In this document: positions 6,549 through 14,001 of the stretch, in pieces
How the letters are laid out: the number at the start of each line of letters is the position of its first letter
How positions within the stretch are numbered: the stretch's first letter is position 1
Notes under the pieces: generated by a model
Databases searched by the model: none
What the model saw: the letters and a program-made list of their open reading frames with translations, nothing else
Told to the model about the DNA's origin: nothing
Assembly (NCBI GenBank): GCA_903917305.1
Contig: CAIXAA010000733.1
Span: forward strand, 1-14,274
Length of the DNA stretch: 14,274 nt
Reading direction: 5' to 3'
From: an uncultured Myxococcales bacterium
GTDB lineage: Bacteria > Myxococcota_A > UBA9042
Translations under genes and position numbers: made by a program

Positions 6549-7925
6549 ATGCTCCAGGCCTCTCGAGGTGCCCGCCTGTCCGCTCCGACCTCCGATTCCC
6601 GCCACTTGTCGCGCTGGCACGCCGCCGCGCTGGTCGCCGGCTCCATGATCGGCGTCGGCATCTTCCTCACGCCGCGCATCGCCGCCGCCGCCGTCGGCAC
6701 CGGTCCCTGGTTCTTCGCGCTGTGGTTTCTCGGCGCCGTCGTCGCGCTGGCCGGGGCGCTCGCCGTCGCGGAGCTCGGCGCCATGTTGCCGCACGCCGGC
6801 GGCGACTAAGTCTACCTGCGCGAAGCCTATGGCGATTTCTCCGCATTTCTCTACGGCTGGCTCTCCCTGCTCGCCTCCTTCTCCGGTGCCATCGCCGCCA
6901 TGGCGGTCGGCATTCCGCGCTACCAGGGGCCGCTGTTCATCGGCGAGCGCGCCCACGCGCCGCTGCTGCACCTGCCTTTCCTGACGCTGCACGTCGATCA
7001 GCTGCTCGGCATGGCGCTGGTCTGGCTGCTCACTGGCCTCGCCTGCCTGCGTGTGCGCGTCGCCGGGCGCACGCAGCTGGGCCTGACGGCTTCGGTCATG
7101 GCGCTGCTGCTGGCGGGCGCGCTGTGGGCGATCGCGACCGGCGTGCGGGTCCCGAACGCGCATGCCGCCGCCAGCGCCCTCGATCGCGGCGAATGGCTGC
7201 CGATCCTGCTGGCGTTCTCCGCCGTCTACTTCGCCTATTCTGGCTGGAATACGGCAGGGTATGTCGCCTCCGAGATCACCCGACCGGAGAAGCACCTGCC
7301 CTGGGCCCTCCTTGTGGCCACGCTGTCCGTCGGCGCCCTCTACCTCGTCCTGTGCGTCGCCTTCACCGTCACCTTGCCCGACCTCAGCCAGGCCTTCGAG
7401 GCCGGCTCCGCCACCGCCACCGTCCTGTTCGGCGCGGTCGGTGGCACCGCGATGGCCGCGCTCATCGGCCTGGCCGTCACCGGCGCCACGCTCGCCACCA
7501 TGGTCGCCGGCAGCCGCATCTACTTCGCCATGGCGCGCGACGGCCTGTTCTTCGCCGCCGTCGGCCGCCTGCATCCGCGCCTGGGCACGCCGGTCCTGAG
7601 CCTGTGCCTGCAAGCCGTCTGGGTCACGATCCTGATTGCCAGCGGCACGTTCGAGGACCTGCTGCGCTGGGCGACCCTGGCCATCATCCTGTTGTCGGTG
7701 CTGACCGCCCTGGCCGTGCCGGTGCTGCGCTGGCGCCGGCCGGACGCGACGCGGCCGTTCCGCCAGTGGGGCTATCCGTGGACGACGGTGGCGTACGTGC
7801 TGCCGTGTCTTGCGGTGCTCGGCGCCAGCGCCTGGGACAAGCCCGGCGAGGCCGCCGTCGGCGCCGGCATCATCGGCGTCGGCTGGCTGTCCTACCGCCT
7901 GCGCCCAAAGAGGATCTCCGCATGA
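6549..7925 (+). pseudogene. APC-family amino-acid permease interrupted by one in-frame TAA
   Basis: A 12-helix APC-superfamily transporter of 458 codons. Helix 1 carries the signature GSMIGVGIFLTP (residues 31-42), helix 6 the FAYSGWNTAGY block, followed by PEKHLP. Codon 87 (6807-6809) is TAA where the family has Tyr (GGDYVYLREAYG): the sequence reads GGD, stop, VYLREAYG, and frame and family similarity continue unbroken for 372 more codons to the TGA at 7923. A single C or T to A change explains it. The stop falls after about two helices, so no functional transporter should result unless there is readthrough. In-frame restart at the ATG at 6900 would lose helices 1-2. No ribosome binding site is evident at the ATG at 6549. 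Its stop overlaps the next gene's ATG. The lesion could be a real recent mutation or a sequencing/assembly error. Confidence 0.85.
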
Positions 7926-8587
7926 GCCGTCCCTGGCAGACCATCGACCGCGTCGCCACGCCCGAAGGCGCGTTGGAGCTGCGTCAGCGCGGCGAGCGCG
8001 ACTTCCTCATCGTCATCGGCGGCCGCGTCCTGATGAGCAGCACCGCCTTCATGTCCGAGGTCTTCCTCGCCAAGACCGCGTGCCAGCTGCTGGGCGCCAA
8101 GCCGCGCGTGCTGATCGGCGGGCTGGGCATGGGCCTGACGCTGCGCGCCGCCTTGGACGCGCTGCCGGCCGATGCGCAAGTGCTGGTCGCAGAACTGAAT
8201 CCCCAAGTCGTGGCCTGGTGTCGCGGGCCTCTGGCCATCCTGTCGCAGGACGGTCTGGCCGATGTGCGCGTGCAGGTCGAGGTCGCGGACGTCGCTGCCG
8301 TCATCGGCCGTGCGGCGCGCGAAGGTCCGCGTTTTGACGCAATCATCCTCGATCTCTACGAAGGCCCGCACGCGGCGACGCAGAAGCCCGACAATCCGTT
8401 CTACGGCGCCAAGGCTTTGGCGCACTCGCGCGATGCCCTGCAGCCGGGCGGCGTGCTGGCGGTGTGGAGCGAAGACCCGGACGCCGCCTTCGAAAAGCGC
8501 CTGATCGCCGCCGGTTTCGCCGTGCAGGTCGACCATCCCGGCCACGGCGGGCGGCGGCACGTCGTGTATACGGCCAAGAGCAAGTAG
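7922..8587 (+). CDS. Spermidine synthase-fold (PABS-like) protein with altered active site
   Basis: A 221-residue Rossmann-fold protein of the spermidine-synthase/SAM-methyltransferase superfamily. The SAM-type glycine loop is GGLGMGLTLRA (66-76), Glu91 in VAELNPQVV is the ribose-binding acid position, and ILDLYEGP (142-149) is the motif-IV equivalent; LQPGGVLAVWS at 173-183 is typical of the family. Against true aminopropyltransferases, GGGDGG becomes GLGMGL (Met70 replaces the polyamine-binding Asp) and DSxD becomes DLYE (Asp144 kept, Glu147 in place of the second Asp). The N-terminal beta domain and a full-length C-terminus are missing, so it is shorter than SpeE (about 280-300). It may be a methyltransferase or an altered transferase. 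The ATG lies inside the permease stop (ATGA), implying coupling, and the permease nonsense codon could reduce its expression. Confidence 0.82.
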   Translation: MSRPWQTIDRVATPEGALELRQRGERDFLIVIGGRVLMSSTAFMSEVFLAKTACQLLGAKPRVLIGGLGMGLTLRAALDALPADAQVLVAELNPQVVAWCRGPLAILSQDGLADVRVQVEVADVAAVIGRAAREGPRFDAIILDLYEGPHAATQKPDNPFYGAKALAHSRDALQPGGVLAVWSEDPDAAFEKRLIAAGFAVQVDHPGHGGRRHVVYTAKSK

Positions 8588-8648
8588 CGGTAGCTTCACA
8601 GCAGAACCTGCGCTATTGTCAGCGCTTCCACCAAGGGGAGGCAGCGCA

Positions 8649-9488
8649 ATGGCCGGTCAAGTCGTGCTCGTATCCGGGTGCTCGTCGGGTTTCGGGCTGC
8701 TCATCGCCGTCGCCGCTGCAAAAAGGGGCCACCGCGTCTTCGCCACGATGCGCAATCCGGCGTCGCGCGAACACTTGGACGTCGTCGCCGGCGCCGCGCA
8801 GGTGTCCATCGAGGTCCTGCAGCTCGACGTCGACGACGAAGACTCGATCCAGCGCTGCGTGGCCGATGTCCTGGCCGCCGCCGGCCGCATCGATTGCCTC
8901 GTGAACAACGCGGGTTTCGGCATGGGCGGCAGCGTCTTCGACCTGAGCATGGACGAGCTGCGCGCCCAGATGGAGACCAACTTCTTTGGCGCCGTCGCGC
9001 TGACCAAGGCCGTGCTGCCCGGCATGATCGCGCAGAGAAGCGGCCACATCATCCAGGTTTCCAGCGTGGCGGCCTTGCACTCGACGCCGTCCTTGGGCGC
9101 GTACGGCGCGTCCAAGCGCGCCCTCGAAGGCATCACCGAGGCGTTGCGCTACGAAGTCGCGGACTTCGGCATCAAGGTCAGCAGCGTCCTGCCCGGCATG
9201 TACAAGACCGAAGTGTGGGGAAAACGCAAGCTTGCCGCGCGCTTTGGCGACGAGAGCAGCCCGTTTGGCCCGCAAAGCAAGCGCGGTCTCGCCCTGGTCG
9301 ACAAGCTCGTGGAGAAGCAGGGGCGCCATCCGCAGGAGGTGGCGGACGTGGTCGTGCGCCTGATGGAGCAGGCCCATCCGCCGCTGCAGACGCTGTGCGG
9401 CCTCGACGCCAAGCTGCAGACCTGGGCGCGCGCGGTCGTGCCAGCGCGGCTGTGGGAGCGGGCGGTGCGCAAGGCGACGGGATTCTAG
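8649..9488 (+). CDS. Short-chain dehydrogenase/reductase, 17beta-HSD-like subgroup
   Basis: A 279-residue classical SDR that should use NAD(P)(H) on a hydroxyl or ketone substrate. Visible motifs are the cofactor loop SGCSSGFG (Gly10, Gly14, Gly16), DVDD at 60-63, NNAG (86-89), Asn111, and the catalytic Ser139, Tyr152 and Lys156 (YGASK), with PG at 182-183. Overall it resembles the 17beta-hydroxysteroid-dehydrogenase-like group more than FabG. The ATG at 8649 was chosen for a strong ribosome binding site, AAGGGGAGG, 7 nt upstream; an in-frame start at 8616 lacks one. It lies 61 bp after the spermidine-synthase-fold gene on the same strand, so it may or may not be in the same operon. Its stop is 1 bp from that of the convergent lipoprotein gene, with no terminator between. 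The substrate is unknown. Confidence 0.93.
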   Translation: MAGQVVLVSGCSSGFGLLIAVAAAKRGHRVFATMRNPASREHLDVVAGAAQVSIEVLQLDVDDEDSIQRCVADVLAAAGRIDCLVNNAGFGMGGSVFDLSMDELRAQMETNFFGAVALTKAVLPGMIAQRSGHIIQVSSVAALHSTPSLGAYGASKRALEGITEALRYEVADFGIKVSSVLPGMYKTEVWGKRKLAARFGDESSPFGPQSKRGLALVDKLVEKQGRHPQEVADVVVRLMEQAHPPLQTLCGLDAKLQTWARAVVPARLWERAVRKATGF

Positions 9489-9489
9489 C

Positions 9490-10554
9490 TCACGGTTTGG
9501 CGCACGCCGTCGGGTCGGCGCCCAGGCCGACGAAGTTCGGGTTCTGGTAGCACGGCGTGATGAACGGCCCGGACTTGTTGGTACCCTTGCCCGTCACCTC
9601 GCCATCTGGCCAACTGATCGTAGCGACGTACCACAAGTCGAGCGGATTCAGAGATGTAGACGTCATGACCCAGACCAACTGGCCGTAGACGTAGATGGTC
9701 ACCTCGGCTGTGGTCGCGCCAAAGCCGGCGTCCTTGAAGTAGTGGACGCCCACCGAGTAGGTGCGGCCGTCCTCTGGGTTCGCCATGTTGACGTACTGCG
9801 CGGCCACGGCGGCGTCCCAGTGCGGGTCGTCGTCGATGTTCGGGTCCAGCGAGCCCCAGTTCGGGTTCGGGTTGCCCCAGAAGCAGTCGTACGTCGGGTC
9901 GTACCAGGGATCCAGCTTGCTATCGCCGTCGAAATCGCTTTGGGCTGCGTAGGGATGGGCGAAGTGCAGGTCCAGCTGCGTGTTGGTCGCCGCGTCCGGC
10001 GTGATGGGCCAGTACAACTGCACGGCGATCGCCCCATCCGGCACCACCTTGACGGACAGGCAGGTCGGCTTGCACGACTTCTGGCCAGCCATGTCCCAGA
10101 CATCCAAGCAGAACTTGTAGTCGCCAGCGACGTTGGGCTGGAACGTCGGCACGGCGACGTGGTCGTTCGGCAAGAACTGGGAGACGCTGCCCTTTTCGGG
10201 CTCGACGCTCCACTGCCAGGCCTGAATGGGGCCGCCGACGCTGGGATCTGCGAACGAAAAAGCGCTGTTGAGGTGCAGGATCGTCTGCGGCACGACGATG
10301 TCGCCCTCCATCACCTGCACCACCGCCGTCGGGCACTTGCCGGTCGCCGAGACGTCCGCGCTAGCGTCGACGGCATCGGCCGCCGCCGCAGTATCCGCTT
10401 GCGCATCCGCCACATCCGCAGCAACGGCGGCGTCGATCGCCGCGTCCAGGCCGGCCGCCACGTCGGCGCCCAGCTTGGCATCGCTCCCCGCAGGCGTGGC
10501 GGACGAAGAACACGCGGCCAGCGAAACAACCAGCAACCACGCCAACTTCTGCAT
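9490..10554 (-). CDS. Lipoprotein with PKD-like and Trp/Asp-rich beta domains
   Basis: A 354-residue exported lipoprotein. MQKLAWLLVVSLAAC gives a lipobox with Cys15; residues 16-72 are an Ala/Asp tether. Residues of about 76-172 look like a PKD/Ig-type fold (WQWSVEPEKGSV, then YKFCLDVWDMAG) with four Cys. Residues of about 174-318 carry LDLHFAHP, an acidic DFDGDSKLDPWYDP stretch that could bind calcium, NPNPNWG, DDDPHWD and YSVGVHYF, a pattern I recall from myxobacterial proteins and YfaP-like domains. Start is ATG at 10554 with GGGGAGG 5 nt upstream (10566-10560); the GTG three bases earlier is too close. The barrel gene ends 14 bp before it on the same strand, so the two are almost certainly one operon. 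Function is unknown, perhaps a surface partner of the barrel. Confidence 0.88.
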   Translation of the reverse strand: MQKLAWLLVVSLAACSSSATPAGSDAKLGADVAAGLDAAIDAAVAADVADAQADTAAAADAVDASADVSATGKCPTAVVQVMEGDIVVPQTILHLNSAFSFADPSVGGPIQAWQWSVEPEKGSVSQFLPNDHVAVPTFQPNVAGDYKFCLDVWDMAGQKSCKPTCLSVKVVPDGAIAVQLYWPITPDAATNTQLDLHFAHPYAAQSDFDGDSKLDPWYDPTYDCFWGNPNPNWGSLDPNIDDDPHWDAAVAAQYVNMANPEDGRTYSVGVHYFKDAGFGATTAEVTIYVYGQLVWVMTSTSLNPLDLWYVATISWPDGEVTGKGTNKSGPFITPCYQNPNFVGLGADPTACAKP

Positions 10555-10568
10555 CACGGCCTCCCCAG

Positions 10569-12062
10569 CTAGAACGCCTTGCGCACGTCGAACAGCACCT
10601 GATCGTCGGTCTTGAACAACCCGCCAGGACTCAGCGGCGGGCCGCCCGAGACGATCGCGCCCAGGCCGACGCGCCAGTTCTCGTCGATCTGGTAGCTCAG
10701 TTTGGGCGCCGCCGCGTAATCACCGAGATTCACGCCATACATCCCGCCCAGCTGCACCGTCCACGGCTGGCCTTCGCCCAGGCGCAGCACCAGGCCGCCG
10801 ACGGCCGTCACGTGGTGGCGCGCCATCATGAACAGCGCCTGGCCCTCCTTGACATCACTGGCGAATTGGTACGTGCACTCGACCAGCGCCACCAGCCAGT
10901 CCTCGCGGCTGTACTCCAGCCCCATGCCGACCTGCGTCAGCGCCGAAACCACCGGCTGGAACTGCGCGTCCAACAGCACTTTTTTCGGCGTGTAGGCCGC
11001 GTCGCCGCGCAGCATCCAGCCCTCGTGCAGCTCGCCGCTCCACTCCATGCCCAGCGTCACGCGGCGCTGCCACTCCGCCTTGACCAGATCGGTCATCGTC
11101 TTGCCCGAGCCATTGAGGCGGCCGTTCGCGGCGATGAACTCGGAATCCCCCAGCAAGGCCAGCTGCTTCTGCTGATCGAAGCCGGCTTCGGCCGTCTTGC
11201 CCAGCACCGTCGCGATGTCCTTGTCGAACGTCAGCTTGGGCAGGCGATCCCAGTTCCAGATCGCGTCGAAGTTCACGTCCCAGTTGCCGATCTTGTGCTT
11301 CCAGCGCCCGGCGATCGAGCCGTCCAGTGGCGTGGCCGGCGGCGGCTTGAGGGCATAGATGAGCGCGTCGGACAGCGAGCGGTCCAGCCGCAGGTCCATG
11401 CGCCGCGCCAACGTGAACAGCCCGGTCGGAATCTGCGGCCCGAGGTCCGGGCGGATCATCGCGGTGTCGGTGGCGATCGGGCTGAAGCGATGCTGCGTGA
11501 AAAAGGGCAGATACACGACTTCGAGCGTGCCCAGGCCGACGTCGCGCTGCCACTTGACCATGAAGTCGGCCATCGCCGTCGTGTCGTCGGTGTTGCCGAG
11601 CGCGCCGAACAGACCCATCGAGAAATCGGTGGGATTCAGGATGCGCAGCGGGCTTTGCAGCTCCAGCGCGCCCCACAGCGCCAGATCGCGGCCGACGGTC
11701 AGGTTGCCCCAGCGGCTGGAGTCCCATTGCACATACGCTTCGCGCAGATCGGCGTAGTAGTCGTAGCGCATGCCCAGCGCCGGCCAATCGGCGCGAAACG
11801 CCGGCGTGTACTCGCCCGGCTCGTGGCCCACCGACGCGATGTGCGTGAAGCGCGCCGCCATGCGCGTGCGCATCGTGTCGCTCAGCGGGTGGCGCAGGTC
11901 GAGGTCGAAGCGGTTGTAGAGCACGCCGACGTCTTCGAGCGGCACCTCGGCGCGCGTGTCCATGCCGAGCATCGACGACCAGCTGCCGGAGAAGAGCGTG
12001 GGGGATTGGGCTTGGGCGGGAAGGGCGAGGCAGACGCCGAGGACGAGCAGCGCCACCCTCAC
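10569..12062 (-). CDS. Outer-membrane beta-barrel protein, DUF1302-like
   Basis: About 497 residues. The N-terminus (VRVALLVLGVCLALPAQA, cleavage before QSPT) is a short Sec signal. The mature protein has alternating hydrophobic strands, LREAYVQWDSSRWGNLTVGRD followed closely by ALWGALELQSPLRILNPTDF, which resembles the strand/turn motif of DUF1302-type barrels, and it ends in Phe (VRKAF), the typical barrel C-terminal signal. No ATG gives a signal peptide; the best starts are GTG at 12062 or 12056, both inside the terminal repeat of the REP-like element. An ATG at 12239 would add 59 residues mostly translated from that repeat and is unlikely. It heads an operon with the lipoprotein at 9490-10554 and is divergent from the AdoMetDC-like and LolA-like genes; barrels of this class are often near LolA-like genes. 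Transported substrate unknown. Confidence 0.8.
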   Translation of the reverse strand: MRVALLVLGVCLALPAQAQSPTLFSGSWSSMLGMDTRAEVPLEDVGVLYNRFDLDLRHPLSDTMRTRMAARFTHIASVGHEPGEYTPAFRADWPALGMRYDYYADLREAYVQWDSSRWGNLTVGRDLALWGALELQSPLRILNPTDFSMGLFGALGNTDDTTAMADFMVKWQRDVGLGTLEVVYLPFFTQHRFSPIATDTAMIRPDLGPQIPTGLFTLARRMDLRLDRSLSDALIYALKPPPATPLDGSIAGRWKHKIGNWDVNFDAIWNWDRLPKLTFDKDIATVLGKTAEAGFDQQKQLALLGDSEFIAANGRLNGSGKTMTDLVKAEWQRRVTLGMEWSGELHEGWMLRGDAAYTPKKVLLDAQFQPVVSALTQVGMGLEYSREDWLVALVECTYQFASDVKEGQALFMMARHHVTAVGGLVLRLGEGQPWTVQLGGMYGVNLGDYAAAPKLSYQIDENWRVGLGAIVSGGPPLSPGGLFKTDDQVLFDVRKAF

Positions 12063-12185
12063 CCTGTCGCTGCGCGACGGTCCCTCTCCCGCCGAGCGGG
12101 AGAGGGACACCCGGGCAAGGTTCGATCCCCCCTCGCCCGCTGCAGCGGGAGAGGGGGACGCCGCGTCAGCGGCCGGGGGTGAGGG
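12056..12185. repeat. 130-bp REP-like palindromic element with 9-bp terminal inverted repeats
   Basis: Outer arms are CCCTCACCC (12056-12064) and GGGTGAGGG (12177-12185). Inside are two hairpins: a perfect 12-bp stem with 5-nt loop (12080-12091 with 12097-12108), and a 15-bp stem with one mismatch centred on CTGCAG (12128-12142 with 12143-12157). I recognise the CCCTCTCCCG...CGGGAGAGGG core as a widespread intergenic repeat type in high-GC proteobacteria, whose translation gives SRSAGEG-like peptides. No transposase is nearby. Such elements are probably moved in trans. Its left end reaches into the coding start of the outer-membrane barrel gene. Confidence 0.8.
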
Positions 12186-12230
12186 CCGCAACGCCACGCC
12201 CGCAATCCATCCTTGCACCCGAAGCGCCGC

Positions 12231-12263
12231 ACGGTGCATGCTTTCGGCCCCTTGACGCACCGT
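12231..12263. promoter_or_regulatory. Inverted repeat in the barrel/AdoMetDC-like divergent gap
   Basis: ACGGTGC at 12231-12237 and GCACCGT at 12257-12263 are 7-bp inverted arms 19 nt apart. A -35-like TTGACG lies within (12252-12257), but no fitting -10 was found. This could be an operator for the AdoMetDC-like gene at 12303, or chance. Confidence 0.2.
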
Positions 12264-12302
12264 CTGTGTCTCGACCACCCGCTCCCCCGAATCCGGTGAA
12301 CG

Positions 12303-13106
12303 ATGCTGCACTTTACCATGGATGGCTTTGGCGGCCACCGCTCCCGCTTTGACGACATTCGCCTGGTGCACGAGCTGCTCGAAGAGCTGCCTCTGCGGCT
12401 TGGCCTGCAACCCGCGATGCCGCCGATGCTTTTGCCGTACTACAACGGCGTCGAGCCGGATGACTGCGGGATCTCGGCCTTCCTGTTCCTGGCCGGCGGC
12501 CACCTGACGCTGCACACGTTCTCGTTTCGCGAGTGCTTCTTCGCCGACCTCGTCGCGCCGGAGTGGTTCGACGCCGGCGAGCTGCGCCAGACGCTGCAGA
12601 CCGCGCTGCCGGTGCGGCAGATGGACGTCTATGCCGCGGAAAGAACGAAGTTCTTCCCGGAAGTCGAAGTGCACCCGAACGCCGACTTCGGCCCGCACCT
12701 GCTGCTGAACATCGAGGGCTACACGGGTCCGGCGGACATGGACGGCCTGTTCGCGCTGTTCGACAACCTGCCGCAACGCATTGACATGACGCCGATCATG
12801 CGGCCGTACGTGCTGCGCTCCAAGCGGCCGGACGGCGGCTCGGTGCTGAGCGCCATGACGATGATCGCGGAGAGCCACATCGCCCTGCACATCGACGAGC
12901 AGACCAAGCAGGCGTGGTTCGACATCTTCTCCTGCAAGTTCTTTGACTTGGACGCCGTGGTCGGCGAGCTGATGGCGGCGCTGCCCGGCAAGTCGCACAC
13001 GCGCCAGCTCATCGCGCGCGGCCGCGGCTACCAGGTGCGCCGCACGGAGCGCGAGCCGGAGCACGCGCGCACCAAGGCCTGGCTCGGCACGCGCACTTCC
13101 ATGTAA
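12303..13106 (+). CDS. Tandem-duplicated S-adenosylmethionine decarboxylase-like pyruvoyl enzyme
   Basis: A 267-residue protein of two related halves. The halves (about 1-110 and 131-245) align: LHFTMDGFGG with LLLNIEGYTG, LEELPLRLGLQPAMPP with FDNLPQRIDMTPIMRP, and AGGHLTLH with AESHIALH. The C-terminal half keeps the self-cleavage pair Glu190-Ser191, and His196 and Cys211 lie +5 and +20 from the Ser, exactly the spacing of Ser63, His68 and Cys83 in the Thermotoga enzyme. The N-terminal half has Gly66 and Pro86 at the Ser and Cys positions, so it cannot form a pyruvoyl group. The usual HT[F/W]PE substrate segment is HIDEQ in the active half. Bacterial class 1 enzymes are usually single units of 120-140 residues. 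The ATG at 12303 has only a weak GGTGA ahead. It is 17 bp before the LolA-like gene. Substrate uncertain: AdoMet or another amino acid. Confidence 0.87.
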   Translation: MLHFTMDGFGGHRSRFDDIRLVHELLEELPLRLGLQPAMPPMLLPYYNGVEPDDCGISAFLFLAGGHLTLHTFSFRECFFADLVAPEWFDAGELRQTLQTALPVRQMDVYAAERTKFFPEVEVHPNADFGPHLLLNIEGYTGPADMDGLFALFDNLPQRIDMTPIMRPYVLRSKRPDGGSVLSAMTMIAESHIALHIDEQTKQAWFDIFSCKFFDLDAVVGELMAALPGKSHTRQLIARGRGYQVRRTEREPEHARTKAWLGTRTSM

Positions 13107-13123
13107 CTGCTGGAGAAGCTGCC

Positions 13124-13900
13124 ATGCGGATTCGACTTTCTGCTGCCGTCCTCGCCATGGCCCTGTCGCTGCCCGGCCTTGCGCTCGCCGCCGACGATCC
13201 GGCGGCGCGCAAGATCATCGACACGATGGAGGCGCACAACTCGGCGGGCTTCCAGACCGGGCAGTCCAAGACGCTGATCACGCTCAAGCTCGCCAATGGC
13301 AAGGAGAAGACCTGGGTCACGCTGGCGCGCGTCGCCCGCAAGGACGGCAAGCTGCGCACGCGCGTCACGTTCCTGGAGCCGGCGGAGAGCGTCGGCACCG
13401 AACTGCTGATGCTGGAACAGGGAAAGGGGCAGGTCGCGCAGTACCTCTACCTGCCCAAGACGCGGCGGCTGCGGCGCATGGGCGGGTCGGACAAGAACAC
13501 GGCGTTCATGGGAACCGACTTTTCATTCGGGGACTTGGAGAGCGCCGGGCTGCAGAAGGGTCAGGCGAAGAAGTTGGGGAACGACGCCGTGGGCGGCATC
13601 CCCTGCGCGCACCTGGACGTCGTGAGCGACGATCCGGAAGATGCCTATGGTCACGTGGAGTTGTGGATCGACGAGAAGGCTTCGGTGCCGCGCCAGATGA
13701 AGTTCTTCGGCAAGGACGGCGCGCCGGTCAAGACGCTGATCGTCGATGCGGTCGGCGACGTCGACGGGCACGCAACGCTCAAGAAGTTCCGCATGTTGGG
13801 TTTGCAGCGCGGCTCGGTGACGACGGTGGAGACCCGCGACATCGATACCAAAGCGGTGCTGGTGGACGGTCTGTTCGATCCCGACAGCTTGGGGCGCTGA
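13124..13900 (+). CDS. LolA-like outer-membrane lipoprotein-sorting protein
   Basis: A 258-residue periplasmic protein with a Sec signal, cleaved after LPGLALA (about residue 22). The mature part resembles the LolA/LolB-fold family annotated as outer membrane lipoprotein-sorting protein (TP_0789 type): LKLANGKEKTWVTLARVARK, then LRTRVTFLEPAESVGTELLM, YLPKTRRLRRM, MGTDFSFGDL and a C-terminal DVDGHATLKKFRML strand. Such proteins bind acyl chains in a half-barrel; in many genomes they sit beside DUF1302 barrels or MMPL exporters. The ATG at 13124 follows GGAGAAG at good spacing. It is 17 bp after the AdoMetDC-like gene, so probably co-transcribed with it, and a DUF1302-like barrel gene lies on the other side of that gene. 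The real LolA is usually beside ftsK, so this is a paralogue rather than the core chaperone. Confidence 0.88.
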   Translation: MRIRLSAAVLAMALSLPGLALAADDPAARKIIDTMEAHNSAGFQTGQSKTLITLKLANGKEKTWVTLARVARKDGKLRTRVTFLEPAESVGTELLMLEQGKGQVAQYLYLPKTRRLRRMGGSDKNTAFMGTDFSFGDLESAGLQKGQAKKLGNDAVGGIPCAHLDVVSDDPEDAYGHVELWIDEKASVPRQMKFFGKDGAPVKTLIVDAVGDVDGHATLKKFRMLGLQRGSVTTVETRDIDTKAVLVDGLFDPDSLGR

Positions 13901-13903
13901 GCT

Positions 13904-13931
13904 TTGCCGTCTGCGGCCAGATGCGTATACT
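13904..13931 (+). promoter_or_regulatory. Sigma70-type promoter for the right-edge lipoprotein
   Basis: TTGCCG (13904-13909, 4 of 6 to consensus) and TATACT (13926-13931, 5 of 6) are separated by 16 bp. They lie just past the stop of the LolA-like gene and about 70 bp before the next ATG at 14002. This is the best promoter in the window, and it suggests that the lipoprotein has its own transcript. Confidence 0.6.
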
Positions 13932-14001
13932 GAACAGGAAACGTATCTTGAAGTCCATGAATGGCAACGGCAACAGCGCCCCTGGCGCCAGAGGAGCGGC
14001 C

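Noticed and set aside
6809..6899. TAA as a recoded sense codon or programmed frameshift in the permease
   Set aside because: Other genes here end normally and one uses TAA as its real stop (13104-13106); no frameshift is needed because the frame continues. A nonsense mutation or sequencing error is simpler.
3956..8587. A 1543-codon open frame on the plus strand
   Set aside because: Only its last 221 codons encode a real protein, the spermidine-synthase-fold gene. The rest is antisense to the racemase and transglutaminase genes and out of frame with the permease; its Arg-rich translation is the usual artefact of GC-rich DNA with few stop codons.
8609..8624. Small GCGCT...AGCGC hairpin and TATTGT -10-like hexamer before the SDR gene
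   Set aside because: Arms are 5 bp, and the nearest -35 candidates are either badly spaced (13 bp) or poor matches.
12063..13064. Upstream extension of the outer-membrane barrel to 831 residues
   Set aside because: It runs antisense through the AdoMetDC-like gene and through the REP-like element, and it would bury the signal peptide internally.
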